A DNA stretch of 64,000 bases from Billgrantia zhangzhouensis (GTDB taxonomy: Bacteria > Pseudomonadota > Gammaproteobacteria > Pseudomonadales > Halomonadaceae), in the NCBI RefSeq assembly GCF_021404465.1, contig NZ_JABFTT010000010.1, forward strand, positions 124,001 to 188,000, given 5' to 3'. Below the pieces are notes generated by a model. That model made no database searches and was not told where the DNA came from. It saw only the letters and a list, made by a program, of their open reading frames with translations. Positions 49,411-58,919 of the stretch are shown piece after piece (positions within the stretch are counted from its first letter, which is position 1; each line of letters starts with the position of its first letter). The position numbers were made by a program, and so were the translations under genes.

Positions 49411-50973
49411 CTATGAGGAGGAGTCCGGCTCCTCGTAGTGACCCACGCCGTCGCGACCGCCATGCTTTACGCCGTACATGGCCTGATCGGCGGCGTCGAC
49501 GAGGGCGGCGGCATCCTCGAATTCACCGTCCTCCAGGTCGGCGATGCCGATTGAGGCTGTCACGTGAAGCGGCTCACCATCGGCCTGGGCCAATGGTTGG
49601 CTAGCCAGGTACTCGCGGATACGGTTGGCCAGGATGCCTGCCTGTTGGCGCCGCGTATTGGGCATGATGACCAGGAACTCTTCCCCACCATAGCGGCCGG
49701 CAATATCGCTTTCGCGCACCATGTTGTTGAGTGTCGCAGCGAAGTGGATCAGCACTTCGTCGCCGAAGCGATGCCCGAAGCGGTCGTTGATCCGCTTGAA
49801 GTGATCGAGGTCGATGAACATCACCGTGAGCGGCTGCCGGGCCTGGCGTGCGCAGTCGAAGTGCTGCGTGAGCCGCCTCTCCAGCCAGGGGCGGTTGGCC
49901 AGTTGGGTCAAGTGATCGGTGCGGTGCTGCTCGTCGAGGGCCACATGGCTGGCATGCAGTGCCTCCAGCTCACGTTGCTGCTCGGCCAGCCGGATGGTCA
50001 TGCGCAGGTTCTGTTCGAACAGCAGTTCCTTGGCCTCGGCCAGCAGGTGAGCGTTGTCGATGGCTGGAGGGCTCGTGATTTCGAACAGGCGCGCCAGGGA
50101 AGGCAGGCGATGCTGCAGTTCCTGCATCACCGTCATCAGCATGACGATGTCCAGCGATGCGAGCGAGGCCAACTGGCGCAGTAGGGTGCTGAAGGCGGTA
50201 GCGGAATCCGCTGCCAGCCAGCAATCGGCGATGCGGCAGGAGAGACGCAGGCTGAGCTGGCGCGCGTTGCCGTCTGCCAGCGGACCATGACTGTCGATGA
50301 TGCCGACCGCTATGGGGCCGGGTACCCCCCAACTGGCGGCGAGCCAGGCGCCTATCAGGGCATGATCGCAGCCGTAGCGCTGACGTTCGACCTCGGCCAG
50401 TGTTTGATGCTGGTGCAGATCGGGAAGGCTGGCGACGTAGGCTTCCCCGTCCAATGCCTCCAGGGCGAGCATGCCAATGTCCTGGAGCAGCGCGGTGGTG
50501 AACAGCTGGGGAGCATGGTCCGGACAGAGATGCTGGGCCAGCTCCTGGGTGGCCGAGGCGGCAATGATGGCCCGTTGGCACAGGTACTCGTGGTCGAGAT
50601 GCCCTCCCGTCCGAGGGTGGGGCAGACCGAAGCTCAAGGCAATGGCCAGGGTGGCATCGAGGCCGATGCGTGAGACGGCATCAAGACTCGAGGAGACAGG
50701 GTTACCGCCGCGTGAATAGAACGCGCTATTGGCCATGGAAAGCAGGCGCAAGGTCAACGCCGGGTCCTGCTCGAAGATACGGGCATAATCTGCCAGGCGC
50801 AGTTCAGATGAGCGGGAAATGGCGATCACGCGTGCCGCCGCAGCCGGCAAACTGGGCAAGGTACGACACTCGGCCAGGCGGGAACGCAAGGCGTCGGGTA
50901 ATGGAGAAAGGCCCAATTCGGCGGGATCAGGTGCGCCAGAGATTTCCGCAGTCGATATCCTATCAATCGACAT
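49411..50973 (-). CDS. HDOD-GGDEF protein, likely diguanylate cyclase
   Basis: 520 residues. An N-terminal HDOD domain (about 30-250, ECRTLPSLPAAAARVIAI) leads through a short helical linker to a C-terminal GGDEF domain. The active-site loop GGEEF (429-433) is intact, as is an RxxD inhibitory site (RESD, 420-423) five residues before it, so cyclic di-GMP synthesis with product inhibition is expected. No membrane segment is present. The ATG at 50973 has GGGA before it; a start 13 codons earlier is possible. HDOD domains often act as signalling scaffolds. The signal is unknown. Confidence 0.92.
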   Translation of the reverse strand: MSIDRISTAEISGAPDPAELGLSPLPDALRSRLAECRTLPSLPAAAARVIAISRSSELRLADYARIFEQDPALTLRLLSMANSAFYSRGGNPVSSSLDAVSRIGLDATLAIALSFGLPHPRTGGHLDHEYLCQRAIIAASATQELAQHLCPDHAPQLFTTALLQDIGMLALEALDGEAYVASLPDLHQHQTLAEVERQRYGCDHALIGAWLAASWGVPGPIAVGIIDSHGPLADGNARQLSLRLSCRIADCWLAADSATAFSTLLRQLASLASLDIVMLMTVMQELQHRLPSLARLFEITSPPAIDNAHLLAEAKELLFEQNLRMTIRLAEQQRELEALHASHVALDEQHRTDHLTQLANRPWLERRLTQHFDCARQARQPLTVMFIDLDHFKRINDRFGHRFGDEVLIHFAATLNNMVRESDIAGRYGGEEFLVIMPNTRRQQAGILANRIREYLASQPLAQADGEPLHVTASIGIADLEDGEFEDAAALVDAADQAMYGVKHGGRDGVGHYEEPDSSS

Positions 50974-51094
50974 TTTTTCCCGCCTATGCTGATTCTTGTT
51001 ATCCCCGGCCAAGCCTAGCAGAACGGCTAGTATACATACGTTTGAGGCTTTACGTTTTCCTCAACGATGTATCTTCTCGCCGGCCGTGTCACGC

Positions 51095-52147
51095 TCAGCG
51101 TTCCCCGACCAGCGGAGCGAGGAAGCGTCGCCGCCGCTCCTGCTCGTCCAGAGGCTGGGCCAGGAGGTGGACGAGCTTGGCCATGACGGCTTCGGCGGTC
51201 ATGCCGTCACCCGAGAGGACGCCAGCCTGTACCAAACCCTGGCCGGCGGCATAGTGGCCTGGAGCGATACCACCGAAGGGGCACTGGCTGATCGCGGCCA
51301 GCAGCTTGCCCTCACCGCTGGCCTTGGCCAGCACGCCGATCAGTTCAGGATCCGCCGGGACGTTGCCCCCACCCCAGACTTCGAGCAACGCGCCGCGCAC
51401 ACGGGCATCGTCCAGCCAGGCCTCGAGCTGCCAGGCCTGGATGCCGGGCCAGAGCACGAGGCGTACCACGCCGCCGTCGGCCAGTGCCGAATAGTCGGGG
51501 AGCTCGAAACGGGGAGCGCCGCGCTGCTGGGTCTCGAGCCCGCGGCCGGGATAGAGGATCACATCATCTTCGATGCGCTCGCCGAGAGTCGGGTAGTTGG
51601 GACTGGCGAAGGCCTCGTCGGCCTCGCTATGCATCTTGCGAGTGCGCACGCCCCGCAGCAGGCGTCCGCAGAAGGCCACGGCGACTTCCTGCAGTTCCGG
51701 CTTGGCGGCGAAGCGCAGGGCGAGTTCGATGTTGTCCAGGGCATCGCTGCTCTCGGCCTCGAGCGGATGCATGGCACCGGTTACTACCACGGGGCGGTCC
51801 AGGCCTTGGAGCTGATAAGCCAGGCTGGAGGCGGTCCAAGAGAGCGTATCGGTGCCATGCAGTACGACCACGCCGGCATATTCGCCCACCTGGGCGGCGA
51901 TGGTCCCGCCCAGGCGCTGCCAGTCACGCGGGGTCGCCGCGCTCGAGTCGATGGGATCGTCCACCGCCTGTACCGTGAATTGGGGCAGGCGGGCCTGGCG
52001 CGTGGGCGGAAGGGTGGCCAGGGCGCGCCGCAACCGAGCCTCGATGTCTCCACCTGGTGCCAGCCCCTGGGCGCTGGGCAGCATGCCCAGGGTGCCTCCT
52101 GCGTACAGTACCAGCACGGGGCGATCGGCGAAGGTGGACTCGTTCAT
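51095..52147 (-). CDS. ansA: Type I L-asparaginase
   Basis: 350 residues. The two catalytic threonines are visible: T19 in YAGGTLGM and T99 in LHGTDTL (with D100), and TGAMHPLEAESSDALDN follows. No signal peptide, so it is a cytosolic, AnsA-type enzyme turning asparagine into aspartate. GGAG lies six bases before the ATG. Two genes at its left and right on the same strand are unrelated in function. Glutaminase side activity cannot be excluded. Confidence 0.92.
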   Translation of the reverse strand: MNESTFADRPVLVLYAGGTLGMLPSAQGLAPGGDIEARLRRALATLPPTRQARLPQFTVQAVDDPIDSSAATPRDWQRLGGTIAAQVGEYAGVVVLHGTDTLSWTASSLAYQLQGLDRPVVVTGAMHPLEAESSDALDNIELALRFAAKPELQEVAVAFCGRLLRGVRTRKMHSEADEAFASPNYPTLGERIEDDVILYPGRGLETQQRGAPRFELPDYSALADGGVVRLVLWPGIQAWQLEAWLDDARVRGALLEVWGGGNVPADPELIGVLAKASGEGKLLAAISQCPFGGIAPGHYAAGQGLVQAGVLSGDGMTAEAVMAKLVHLLAQPLDEQERRRRFLAPLVGER

Positions 52148-52288
52148 GGCAGCTCCTGCGTTGTCGTGTTCGAGGGCGCGGCTGGGCGCGCGAGCGACAT
52201 GATAGCGGGACTCACCGGGGAACTCACTCGTCGGCTCTGACTCCGACGCCTTCCGCGACGCGCTTGCCGGTTAGCAGAGAGGCCGGGC

Positions 52289-53503
52289 CTAGCGCGTGAA
52301 CAGTCTGCCGCTCCGATCCAGGTCGAGGCGACGGTTGCGCCCGGCCAGCAGAGCGAAAGCGGCGGCGGCGGCCACGATCAGCAGCAGCACAGTGGTGACC
52401 GTACCCATGCTCACTTCGAGTTGCAGCAGGACGCCAACCGCGAGGGGCCCCATGGCGGCCAGGGTATAGCCACCACCTTGGGCCAGGCCGGAGAGCTTGC
52501 CTGCAAGACGCGAATTGGCCGTACGCAGCACGATCAGGGTCAGCGCAAGGCTGAAACTGCCACCCTGGCCCAATCCCAGCAGCACCACGCCCGGCCAGCG
52601 CCATTGAATGTCGGCCTGCAGCAGTAGCCACAGGCCGCCTGCCACGCAGCCCAGCACTAGCAGCAGCGCCGGGCGCTGGTCGCGGCCGAAGCGCGCGAGC
52701 CATGGCGCGCCCAACGCCGAGATCAACTGCACCATGACCGAAGCGCCCATCAACCAGCCAGCTTCGGCTTCACTGTAACCGCGGCTCTGAAGCAGAGTCG
52801 GCAGCCAGCCGAAGACGATATAGGCAAGAGAGGATTGCGTGCCCATCAGTAGCATCACCTGCCAGGCCAGCGGCTGCCCGAGCAGCTCGCGCATGCTGCC
52901 GCCAGAGGGCGGCGCGGGCAGGTTGCGAGGCGTGCGCGGCATCAGCGACACCCAGGCTAGCAGGGCCACCGCGGCCAGCAGTCCCCAGCTCACCAGGCTC
53001 AAGCGCCAACTGCCCATGGCATCGGCCAAGGGGATGCTCAAGCCGGCGCCGAGGGCACCACCCAGGCACAGGGCCATGGTGTAGACCCCAGTCATCAGGT
53101 CCGCTCCGCCGGGCAGTTCGCGCTTGACCAATGCCGGAAGCAGCGTGCCGGCAACGCCGATGGCAGCACCCACCAGCAGGGTGCCGCCGAATAGCAGCGG
53201 GAGCGGCGGTGCGCCGCGTAGCAGCAGGCCGAGAATCAACAGGCCGAGGGCCAGGGCCAGGGTGTTCTCTGGCCCTGTGCGCTTGGCGAGCCAGGGCGCC
53301 AGCGGCGCGAAGATACCCAGGCAGAGTACCGGCAGGGTGGTTAGGGCGCCGATGGCCAGCGGCGACAGGCCGGTGTCCGCCTTGATCCGGACCAGCAGCG
53401 GAGCGAGGGAGGAGAGCGCCGGCCTCAAATTGAGGCCGACGAGAACCATCAGCAACAGAAACAGCGCAATGCGATGAGGGTCGGGTCTGGCGTCAGTCGT
53501 CAT
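52289..53503 (-). CDS. MFS transporter of the CynX/NimT type
   Basis: 404 residues with twelve membrane segments. The opening VGLNLRPALSSLAPLLVRIKADTGLSPLAIGALTTLPVLCLG is that of the CynX/NimT (cyanate/2-nitroimidazole) subfamily. No cyanase or related gene is nearby, so the substrate cannot be named. ATG at 53503 is preceded by AAGG. It runs in the same direction as ansA, with 141 bases between them holding no terminator I can support. Confidence 0.87.
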   Translation of the reverse strand: MTTDARPDPHRIALFLLLMVLVGLNLRPALSSLAPLLVRIKADTGLSPLAIGALTTLPVLCLGIFAPLAPWLAKRTGPENTLALALGLLILGLLLRGAPPLPLLFGGTLLVGAAIGVAGTLLPALVKRELPGGADLMTGVYTMALCLGGALGAGLSIPLADAMGSWRLSLVSWGLLAAVALLAWVSLMPRTPRNLPAPPSGGSMRELLGQPLAWQVMLLMGTQSSLAYIVFGWLPTLLQSRGYSEAEAGWLMGASVMVQLISALGAPWLARFGRDQRPALLLVLGCVAGGLWLLLQADIQWRWPGVVLLGLGQGGSFSLALTLIVLRTANSRLAGKLSGLAQGGGYTLAAMGPLAVGVLLQLEVSMGTVTTVLLLIVAAAAAFALLAGRNRRLDLDRSGRLFTR

Positions 53504-53630
53504 GGCCTTGCCACTTGTTGGTTTTCCTGTTCATTGTCGTCGCTGAAAAGCTCCTCACCGCAACGAGCGATTCCCAAAATCTCTCGTCCGCTACCCTCGT
53601 TCGCTACCAGGCCTTTGGCGTGCACGCCGC

Positions 53631-54953
53631 TCAGGCGCGACGTGCACGCTGGCCGCCGCGGCTGCGCCGCCGGCGGGGTGCCTGGCCGTCACCGTTGGCA
53701 GCGTTGCCATTACCGCTGCGCTGGCCGGACTGACCTCGATTGGCGCCGTCCTGGCGAGGTTGGCCGCGACCGCCGCGGCGGTTGCGGCCGTTCTCGATCG
53801 GCTCGGGCTTGGCGTTCGGATCGGGCTCGAAGCCGGGTTCGATGCGTTTCTCGAGGTCGCGCTTGATCAGGCGCTCGATACCCTTGAGCAGGACATGCTC
53901 ATCGACGCAGACCAGGGAAACGGCCTGACCGTCGCTACCGGCACGGCCGGTGCGGCCAATGCGGTGGACGTAATCCTCGGCAACGTTGGGTAGCTCGAAG
54001 TTGACCACGTGTGGCAATTCGCTGATGTCGAGGCCGCGAGCGGCGATATCGGTGGCCACCAGCACCTGAAGGTCGCCGCCCTTGAAGGCCGCGAGTGCCC
54101 GGGTACGCGCCGACTGGCTCTTGTTGCCATGAATGGCCATGGCCGGAATGTCCTGCTTGGAGAGCTGTTCGGCCAAGCGGTTGGCGCCATGCTTGGTACG
54201 GGTGAAGACCAGTACCTGATGCCAAGCGTGGCGGGTGATCAGATGCGCGAGCAGCTCGCGCTTCTTGTCGCGGTCGACGCGGTAGACTGCTTGGTCGACG
54301 GTCTCGGCGGTGGTGTTGCGACGCGCGACTTCGATGCGCTCGGGGTTGTCGAGCAACTTGGCGGCTAGTGCCTGGATGTCGTCGGAGAAGGTCGCCGAGA
54401 ACAGCAGGTTCTGGCGCTTCTCGGGCAGCAGGCGCAGCACCTTGCGAATGTCGTGGATGAAGCCCATGTCGAGCATGCGGTCGGCTTCATCGAGTACCAG
54501 GATCTCCACACGAGAGAGATCGACATGTTTTTGCTGTTGCAGGTCGAGTAGGCGGCCGGGGGTGGCCACCAGCACGTCGAGCCCGGGGCGAATGGCATCC
54601 ACCTGGGGCTGCTGGCCCACGCCGCCGAAGATGACGTGACTCTTCAGCGTCAAATGGCGGCCGTAGTCGGCGATGCTTTCGCCCACCTGGGCGGCCAGCT
54701 CGCGCGTGGGTGTCAGCACCAGTGCGCGTATCTGGCGCTGTCCCGGGCGCGCTCCGTCGGCCAGTCGCTGCAGCATCGGCAGGGTGAAGCCGGCGGTCTT
54801 GCCGGTGCCGGTCTGGGCGCTGGCCAGCAGGTCGCCGCCCTTGAGTACGGCGGGAATGGCCTGGCGCTGGATCGGGGTCGGGGTGGTGTAGCCCTGGGCC
54901 TCGACGGCACGCAGCAGTTCGGCACGTAGGCCGAGTTCGGAAAAAAGGGTCAT
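53631..54953 (-). CDS. rhlE: DEAD-box RNA helicase RhlE-type
   Basis: 440 residues. Helicase motifs in order: Q motif [18 protein letters not shown] (46-53), DEAD (155-158), SAT (186-188) and [10 protein letters not shown]. The tail after about residue 375 is Arg/Gly/Asn-rich ([16 protein letters not shown]...), typical for RNA binding in RhlE proteins. It unwinds RNA duplexes in ribosome assembly or mRNA decay. ATG at 54953 has GGAG six bases upstream; the 15-codon extension is rejected. Confidence 0.93.
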   Translation of the reverse strand: MTLFSELGLRAELLRAVEAQGYTTPTPIQRQAIPAVLKGGDLLASAQTGTGKTAGFTLPMLQRLADGARPGQRQIRALVLTPTRELAAQVGESIADYGRHLTLKSHVIFGGVGQQPQVDAIRPGLDVLVATPGRLLDLQQQKHVDLSRVEILVLDEADRMLDMGFIHDIRKVLRLLPEKRQNLLFSATFSDDIQALAAKLLDNPERIEVARRNTTAETVDQAVYRVDRDKKRELLAHLITRHAWHQVLVFTRTKHGANRLAEQLSKQDIPAMAIHGNKSQSARTRALAAFKGGDLQVLVATDIAARGLDISELPHVVNFELPNVAEDYVHRIGRTGRAGSDGQAVSLVCVDEHVLLKGIERLIKRDLEKRIEPGFEPDPNAKPEPIENGRNRRGGRGQPRQDGANRGQSGQRSGNGNAANGDGQAPRRRRSRGGQRARRA

Positions 54954-55118
54954 GCGGTCTCCGCAGATACGTCTTCGCCATGCCATGTGCAGCGGCACAT
55001 GACCAGTCCCGGGCCAAGACGTGAGAAATTCGGTTCAGGGGCGCGGCAGGAGGGACCACGAATCGCCGCGAGGCGCCAGTATGACACAGTCATATCGAAC
55101 ATGCAGTAAGACCGTGTC

Positions 55119-55706
55119 TCACCGCATCTGCCTGATGCCGGCGGCGATCTCGGCGGCGACCTGATCCCAACTGCTGCCCAGGGCGCGTACCAGGGCGGGG
55201 TAGCCGTCATCGTCGAGCTCCGTCTCGCTATGGAAGCGTTCCATGGCCAGCAGGCGTCCATCGGGAGCCAGCAATTGCCACTGGCCGCTGGCAATGGCAA
55301 GTCCGTCATGGCGCCCCTGGAAGCGATCCACCTCGATGCGCAGGCGCAGTGCTTCGCTGCGCCCGAGGCTGGCCTCGTCGCGCATCACGCGGGTATCCGG
55401 CAGTCGCTCGGCCAGGCGTGCGCGCAGGCCACGCTCCAGTTGGCGCCCCAGCGGTTCGGCCCAGAGATGCTGGCGGGCGGCGTTGAGGGTGATGTCGTCG
55501 AGCTGCAGCACGATACCGTCGACGTCCAGGTAGTGCGCCAGGCGCGGCGACTGCACCGCCAGCAGGTGCCCGGCGGCCGGGCTGGTGGCCGGCGGAGCCA
55601 CGCCGGTGTCCGGCAGCATGTAACGATTGGCCGGGGCGCTTGGCGACGCACAGCCGGCGAGCAGCAGGAAGGCCATCAGTAGCACGGGCCAGGGCATCCA
55701 CTTCAT
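55119..55706 (-). CDS. pqiC: PqiC/YmbA-type outer-membrane lipoprotein
   Basis: 195 residues. The lipoprotein signal ends with LLLAGC, giving a lipidated Cys at about residue 19. The body is the ABC-type transport auxiliary lipoprotein fold (SPRLAHYLDVDGIVLQLDD). In E. coli PqiC joins PqiB to the outer membrane in a lipid-transport bridge. GGGAG precedes the ATG. It follows pqiB by 53 bases and closes the pqiABC unit. Confidence 0.88.
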   Translation of the reverse strand: MKWMPWPVLLMAFLLLAGCASPSAPANRYMLPDTGVAPPATSPAAGHLLAVQSPRLAHYLDVDGIVLQLDDITLNAARQHLWAEPLGRQLERGLRARLAERLPDTRVMRDEASLGRSEALRLRIEVDRFQGRHDGLAIASGQWQLLAPDGRLLAMERFHSETELDDDGYPALVRALGSSWDQVAAEIAAGIRQMR

Positions 55707-55759
55707 GCATGACTCCCTATCACGAGTTGCATCAGCATAGCTTTTCATTGGCGGCCGCC

Positions 55760-57439
55760 TCATCGATTGCCGCGCGGTGCCCGGGGCAGCGGGTCCTCGG
55801 CGTCGAGGCTATCGAACAGCAGCGCCCTCGGGTTCTCGTTTAGCGTGCGTGTCACCGGCTGCAGGTCGCGCAGGGTGCGCTCCAGCCGTTCGGCGGCGCC
55901 GGTCAACTCCCGGTAGGCGCTGGAGTCCGGCGACAATCCCTCCAGCGTCTCGCGTAGCGCTTCCAGCGAGGCGTTGAGGTTGGCCGGCAGGTCGCGTGTG
56001 CCCGGATCGTCGAGCATGCCCTGCAGCGAGGCACTCAGTCCGCGGACTTCGCCGAGCATGGCTTCGGATGCCGTCAGGTTGCGCTCCAGGCCGGCGAGCA
56101 GCGGTTCGATCTCTAGCGCGTTGAGCTTCTCAAGCAGCGCCGTGACCTGGGCCTCGATCTGGGCGAACCCGGTCGAGGTGGTAGGGAACACGGTGCGTTC
56201 GCTGAAGGTTTCTGCCAGGTAGTCGTCCGCTTCGTCACGATAGAAGTTGATGTCGACGAACATCGCCCCGGTGAGCAGGTTGCCCGACTTGAGCGAGGCG
56301 CGCAGGCCGACGCCGAACAGGCGCTTGAAGCGCTCATCCCACTCATCTAGGTCGACCTGCTGGTTCTCGATGCCGAGGCGCTGCGGCTCGATGCGGATCA
56401 ACACCGGGATCGCAAAACCGCTGCGATTGTCCGGCTGGCTGGCGGTGAACTGCCAGGGTACGGAGGCTACGGTGCCGATGCGTACGCCGCGGAACTCCAC
56501 CGGGGCGCCGCGCGAGAGCCCGCGTACGCTGTCTTCCACCAGCAGCACGTACTCGAGATAACGGTTGAAGGTGCCCTGGCGGGCGCTTTCTTCGTCGGGG
56601 TAGAGGTTGAAGGTGGTGTTGCTCTCGACCGGGCGCCCCTGGGGGAGATCCTCGGGTACGCCGAAGGTGACGCCACCGCCGAGGAGTGCCTCCAGCGACT
56701 CCACGTTGACGCGAATGCCGTCGGCATCGAGGCGCAGGTCGATGCCGCTGGCCGACCAGAAGCGTGTGCTATCGGTGACCAGGCGGTCGTAGGGGCTCTC
56801 TATGAAGATGCGCTGGGTCATGCGTCGGGTATCGGCGTCGAAGTGAGCCTCCTCGACACGTCCCACGGTGTAGCCCTGATAGGTTACGGGGTCGCCGGGG
56901 CGCAGCGAGTTACCGAGCTGACTGATCAGGTTGATGCGCAGCCCGGCGGCATCGGCGGGAGCGATGGGCGGCTGGTCGCTGACCTCGAATTCGCGCACGC
57001 CGGGGTCGCCGCTGCCCGGCTGAAGTTGGATGTAGGCACCTGAGAGAACGGTCCCCAGGCCGCTGATGCCTTCACGACCGATGCGCGGCTTGACCACCCA
57101 GAAACGGCTGCCCTCGGTGAGCATGGCATCGGTGTCGGGTGACATGCGGGCGGTGATTACGGTATGCGACAGATCGTCGGAGAGCTGCACGCGCTCCACG
57201 CGCCCCACTTCCACGTTGCGGGTCTTGATCAAGGTGCTGCCGGCCTCGATGCCTTCCGCGTTGCTCATGGTCAGGGTGATCAGCGGACCGCGGCTGCGAT
57301 AGTTGTCATAGACCAGCCATAGCCCGATCAGCATCGCCACGATGGGCACGATCCAGATCGGCGACAGGCGGCGCTGCGGTGTGGCGCGGGCGCGATGCAT
57401 GTCTTGGTTGGCCTCGTTGTCGCGAGGAGTGTCGCTCAT
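55760..57439 (-). CDS. pqiB: PqiB, MCE-domain intermembrane transport protein
   Basis: 559 residues. One membrane helix near the N-terminus (about 26-44, LSPIWIVPIVAMLIGLWLVYDNY) anchors three successive MCE domains (starts near PLITLTMSNAEGIEAGSTLIKTRNVEVGRV, NSLRPGDPVTYQGYTVGRV and LSRGAPVEFRGVRIGTV), then a long coiled coil forming a periplasm-spanning needle. Together with PqiA and PqiC it is thought to move lipids between membranes and is linked to stress responses. Its ATG overlaps the pqiA stop by four bases. Confidence 0.94.
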   Translation of the reverse strand: MSDTPRDNEANQDMHRARATPQRRLSPIWIVPIVAMLIGLWLVYDNYRSRGPLITLTMSNAEGIEAGSTLIKTRNVEVGRVERVQLSDDLSHTVITARMSPDTDAMLTEGSRFWVVKPRIGREGISGLGTVLSGAYIQLQPGSGDPGVREFEVSDQPPIAPADAAGLRINLISQLGNSLRPGDPVTYQGYTVGRVEEAHFDADTRRMTQRIFIESPYDRLVTDSTRFWSASGIDLRLDADGIRVNVESLEALLGGGVTFGVPEDLPQGRPVESNTTFNLYPDEESARQGTFNRYLEYVLLVEDSVRGLSRGAPVEFRGVRIGTVASVPWQFTASQPDNRSGFAIPVLIRIEPQRLGIENQQVDLDEWDERFKRLFGVGLRASLKSGNLLTGAMFVDINFYRDEADDYLAETFSERTVFPTTSTGFAQIEAQVTALLEKLNALEIEPLLAGLERNLTASEAMLGEVRGLSASLQGMLDDPGTRDLPANLNASLEALRETLEGLSPDSSAYRELTGAAERLERTLRDLQPVTRTLNENPRALLFDSLDAEDPLPRAPRGNR

Positions 57440-58782
57440 CCAGGGGTTCCTTGCGTTGCGTCGGGATCACGCGGCAGTGGTGTGTCCCAGATCAGTCTCG
57501 AGTCGAAGGTCATGGCGGCCAGCATGGTCAACACCACCACGGCGCCGAAGGCCAGCGCGGCAGGGCCGGGCGTCACCGACATCAGCGAGCCGGCACGGAT
57601 CAGGGCCACCAGGATGGCCACCACGAAGACGTCGACCATGGACCAGCGGCCGATGAACTCGGTCAGCCGGTAGAGCCGGGTGCGGTGCACGGCGTTGAGT
57701 TCGCTGCTGCGGCTGGCCACCAGGCAAAGCCAGGAGAGGGCGACCAGCTTGCCCACCGGGACGATCACGCTGGCGACGAAGATCACCGTGGCAACTGGCC
57801 ACGAGCCCATCTGGATCAGCTCCACCACGCCGCCGATGATGGTCGAGGGGGCGCTCTGCCCGAGACTGGTGGTGGTCATGATGGGATAGACGTTGGCCGG
57901 CACGTACATCACCGCGGCGGCGGCCAGCAGTGCCCAGGTGCGCTGCATACTGTGCGGCAGGCGGGCATGTAGCCGTTCGCCGCAGCGCCGACACTCGCCG
58001 CGGCCACCGCTGCCCAGGCGATTGACCAGGCCGCAGGTCGGGCAGCCGGCCAGCCCCTGCGAAGCGGCGGTAGTGCCGGTGCGGGCGTTTTCGGGAGCCT
58101 GCGGCTCGCCGGCTAGAGAAAACCACATCCAGTCGGAATCGATGGACTGTGTGGTATACAGCAGCAGCAGGGCGAAGGCGCAGAAGGCCCAGAAGGAGAG
58201 CCCCAGCTCGATTTGCGCCAGGTTCGCCACCTTGATCAGGCTCACCAGTGCCCCGATGATGAACACATCGGCCATCATCCACGGGTTGAGATGGGCCAGC
58301 GAACGCGCAATGGTGCGGCTGGCCGGCAATGGCTGACCCTGTAGCAGGCCTAGTTGCAACCACATGACGCCGAGCAGATATATGCCGGGCAACACGGCAA
58401 TCGTCATGATCACAGCGATGGCCACCAGCGGTTGGTGGAAGCCGATCAAGGTGGTGGCCGTCTGGGTCAGTTCGATGCGGTTGCCCAGGCCGCCGACGCT
58501 GAAGCTGATAAAGGGGAAGGATATCGCCAGCAGCAGTGCGACCATGGCCGCCATGGCCAGCGCCATGCTGCGTTGGGCCGGCCGGTGATGGCGGGTGACC
58601 AGGGTATGCCCGCAGCGCGGGCAGTCGGCCTGCTGCCCCGGGTACAACGGCGGCAGCGCCACCAGCCAGTCGCACTCGTGGCAGGCGCGCAGGCGACGAC
58701 GCGAGACGCGCGCCTCGGGTGGCGTGTGGTCCACTTGGGGTTCGCCTGAGGCGGGCAGGAAGCGAAGAGGTTGATTGAGCAC
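57436..58782 (-). CDS. pqiA: PqiA, integral membrane partner of PqiB
   Basis: 448 residues. Two repeats each begin with a zinc-ribbon-like cysteine pair motif (CHECDWLVALPPLYPGQQADCPRCGHTL and CPTCGLVNRLGSGGRGECRRCGERL), followed by four membrane helices, the PqiA pattern. The start is GTG at 58782, and no clear ribosome site precedes it; a second in-frame GTG 16 codons on is an alternative. The gene heads pqiABC and is divergent from the Ca/Na antiporter; I could not place its promoter with confidence. Confidence 0.92.
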   Translation of the reverse strand: MLNQPLRFLPASGEPQVDHTPPEARVSRRRLRACHECDWLVALPPLYPGQQADCPRCGHTLVTRHHRPAQRSMALAMAAMVALLLAISFPFISFSVGGLGNRIELTQTATTLIGFHQPLVAIAVIMTIAVLPGIYLLGVMWLQLGLLQGQPLPASRTIARSLAHLNPWMMADVFIIGALVSLIKVANLAQIELGLSFWAFCAFALLLLYTTQSIDSDWMWFSLAGEPQAPENARTGTTAASQGLAGCPTCGLVNRLGSGGRGECRRCGERLHARLPHSMQRTWALLAAAAVMYVPANVYPIMTTTSLGQSAPSTIIGGVVELIQMGSWPVATVIFVASVIVPVGKLVALSWLCLVASRSSELNAVHRTRLYRLTEFIGRWSMVDVFVVAILVALIRAGSLMSVTPGPAALAFGAVVVLTMLAAMTFDSRLIWDTPLPRDPDATQGTPG

Positions 58783-58890
58783 GTGAGAGACGACCCGACG
58801 ACTGAACGATGCGAGGAGTGCCTGTCCGCACGTATGACCTGGAAAGGCATACTGAAGTGTGACACGTTGACGCCGCGCGTACCATATACA

Positions 58891-58910
58891 AACATTCGAC
58901 CCTGAATGTT
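58891..58910. repeat. Inverted repeat just before the antiporter ribosome site
   Basis: AACATTC and GAATGTT, perfect 7-base arms with a six-base centre, ending four bases before GAGGAG. It could be an operator or a translation-blocking hairpin. Confidence 0.4.
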
Positions 58911-58919
58911 CCCGAGGAG

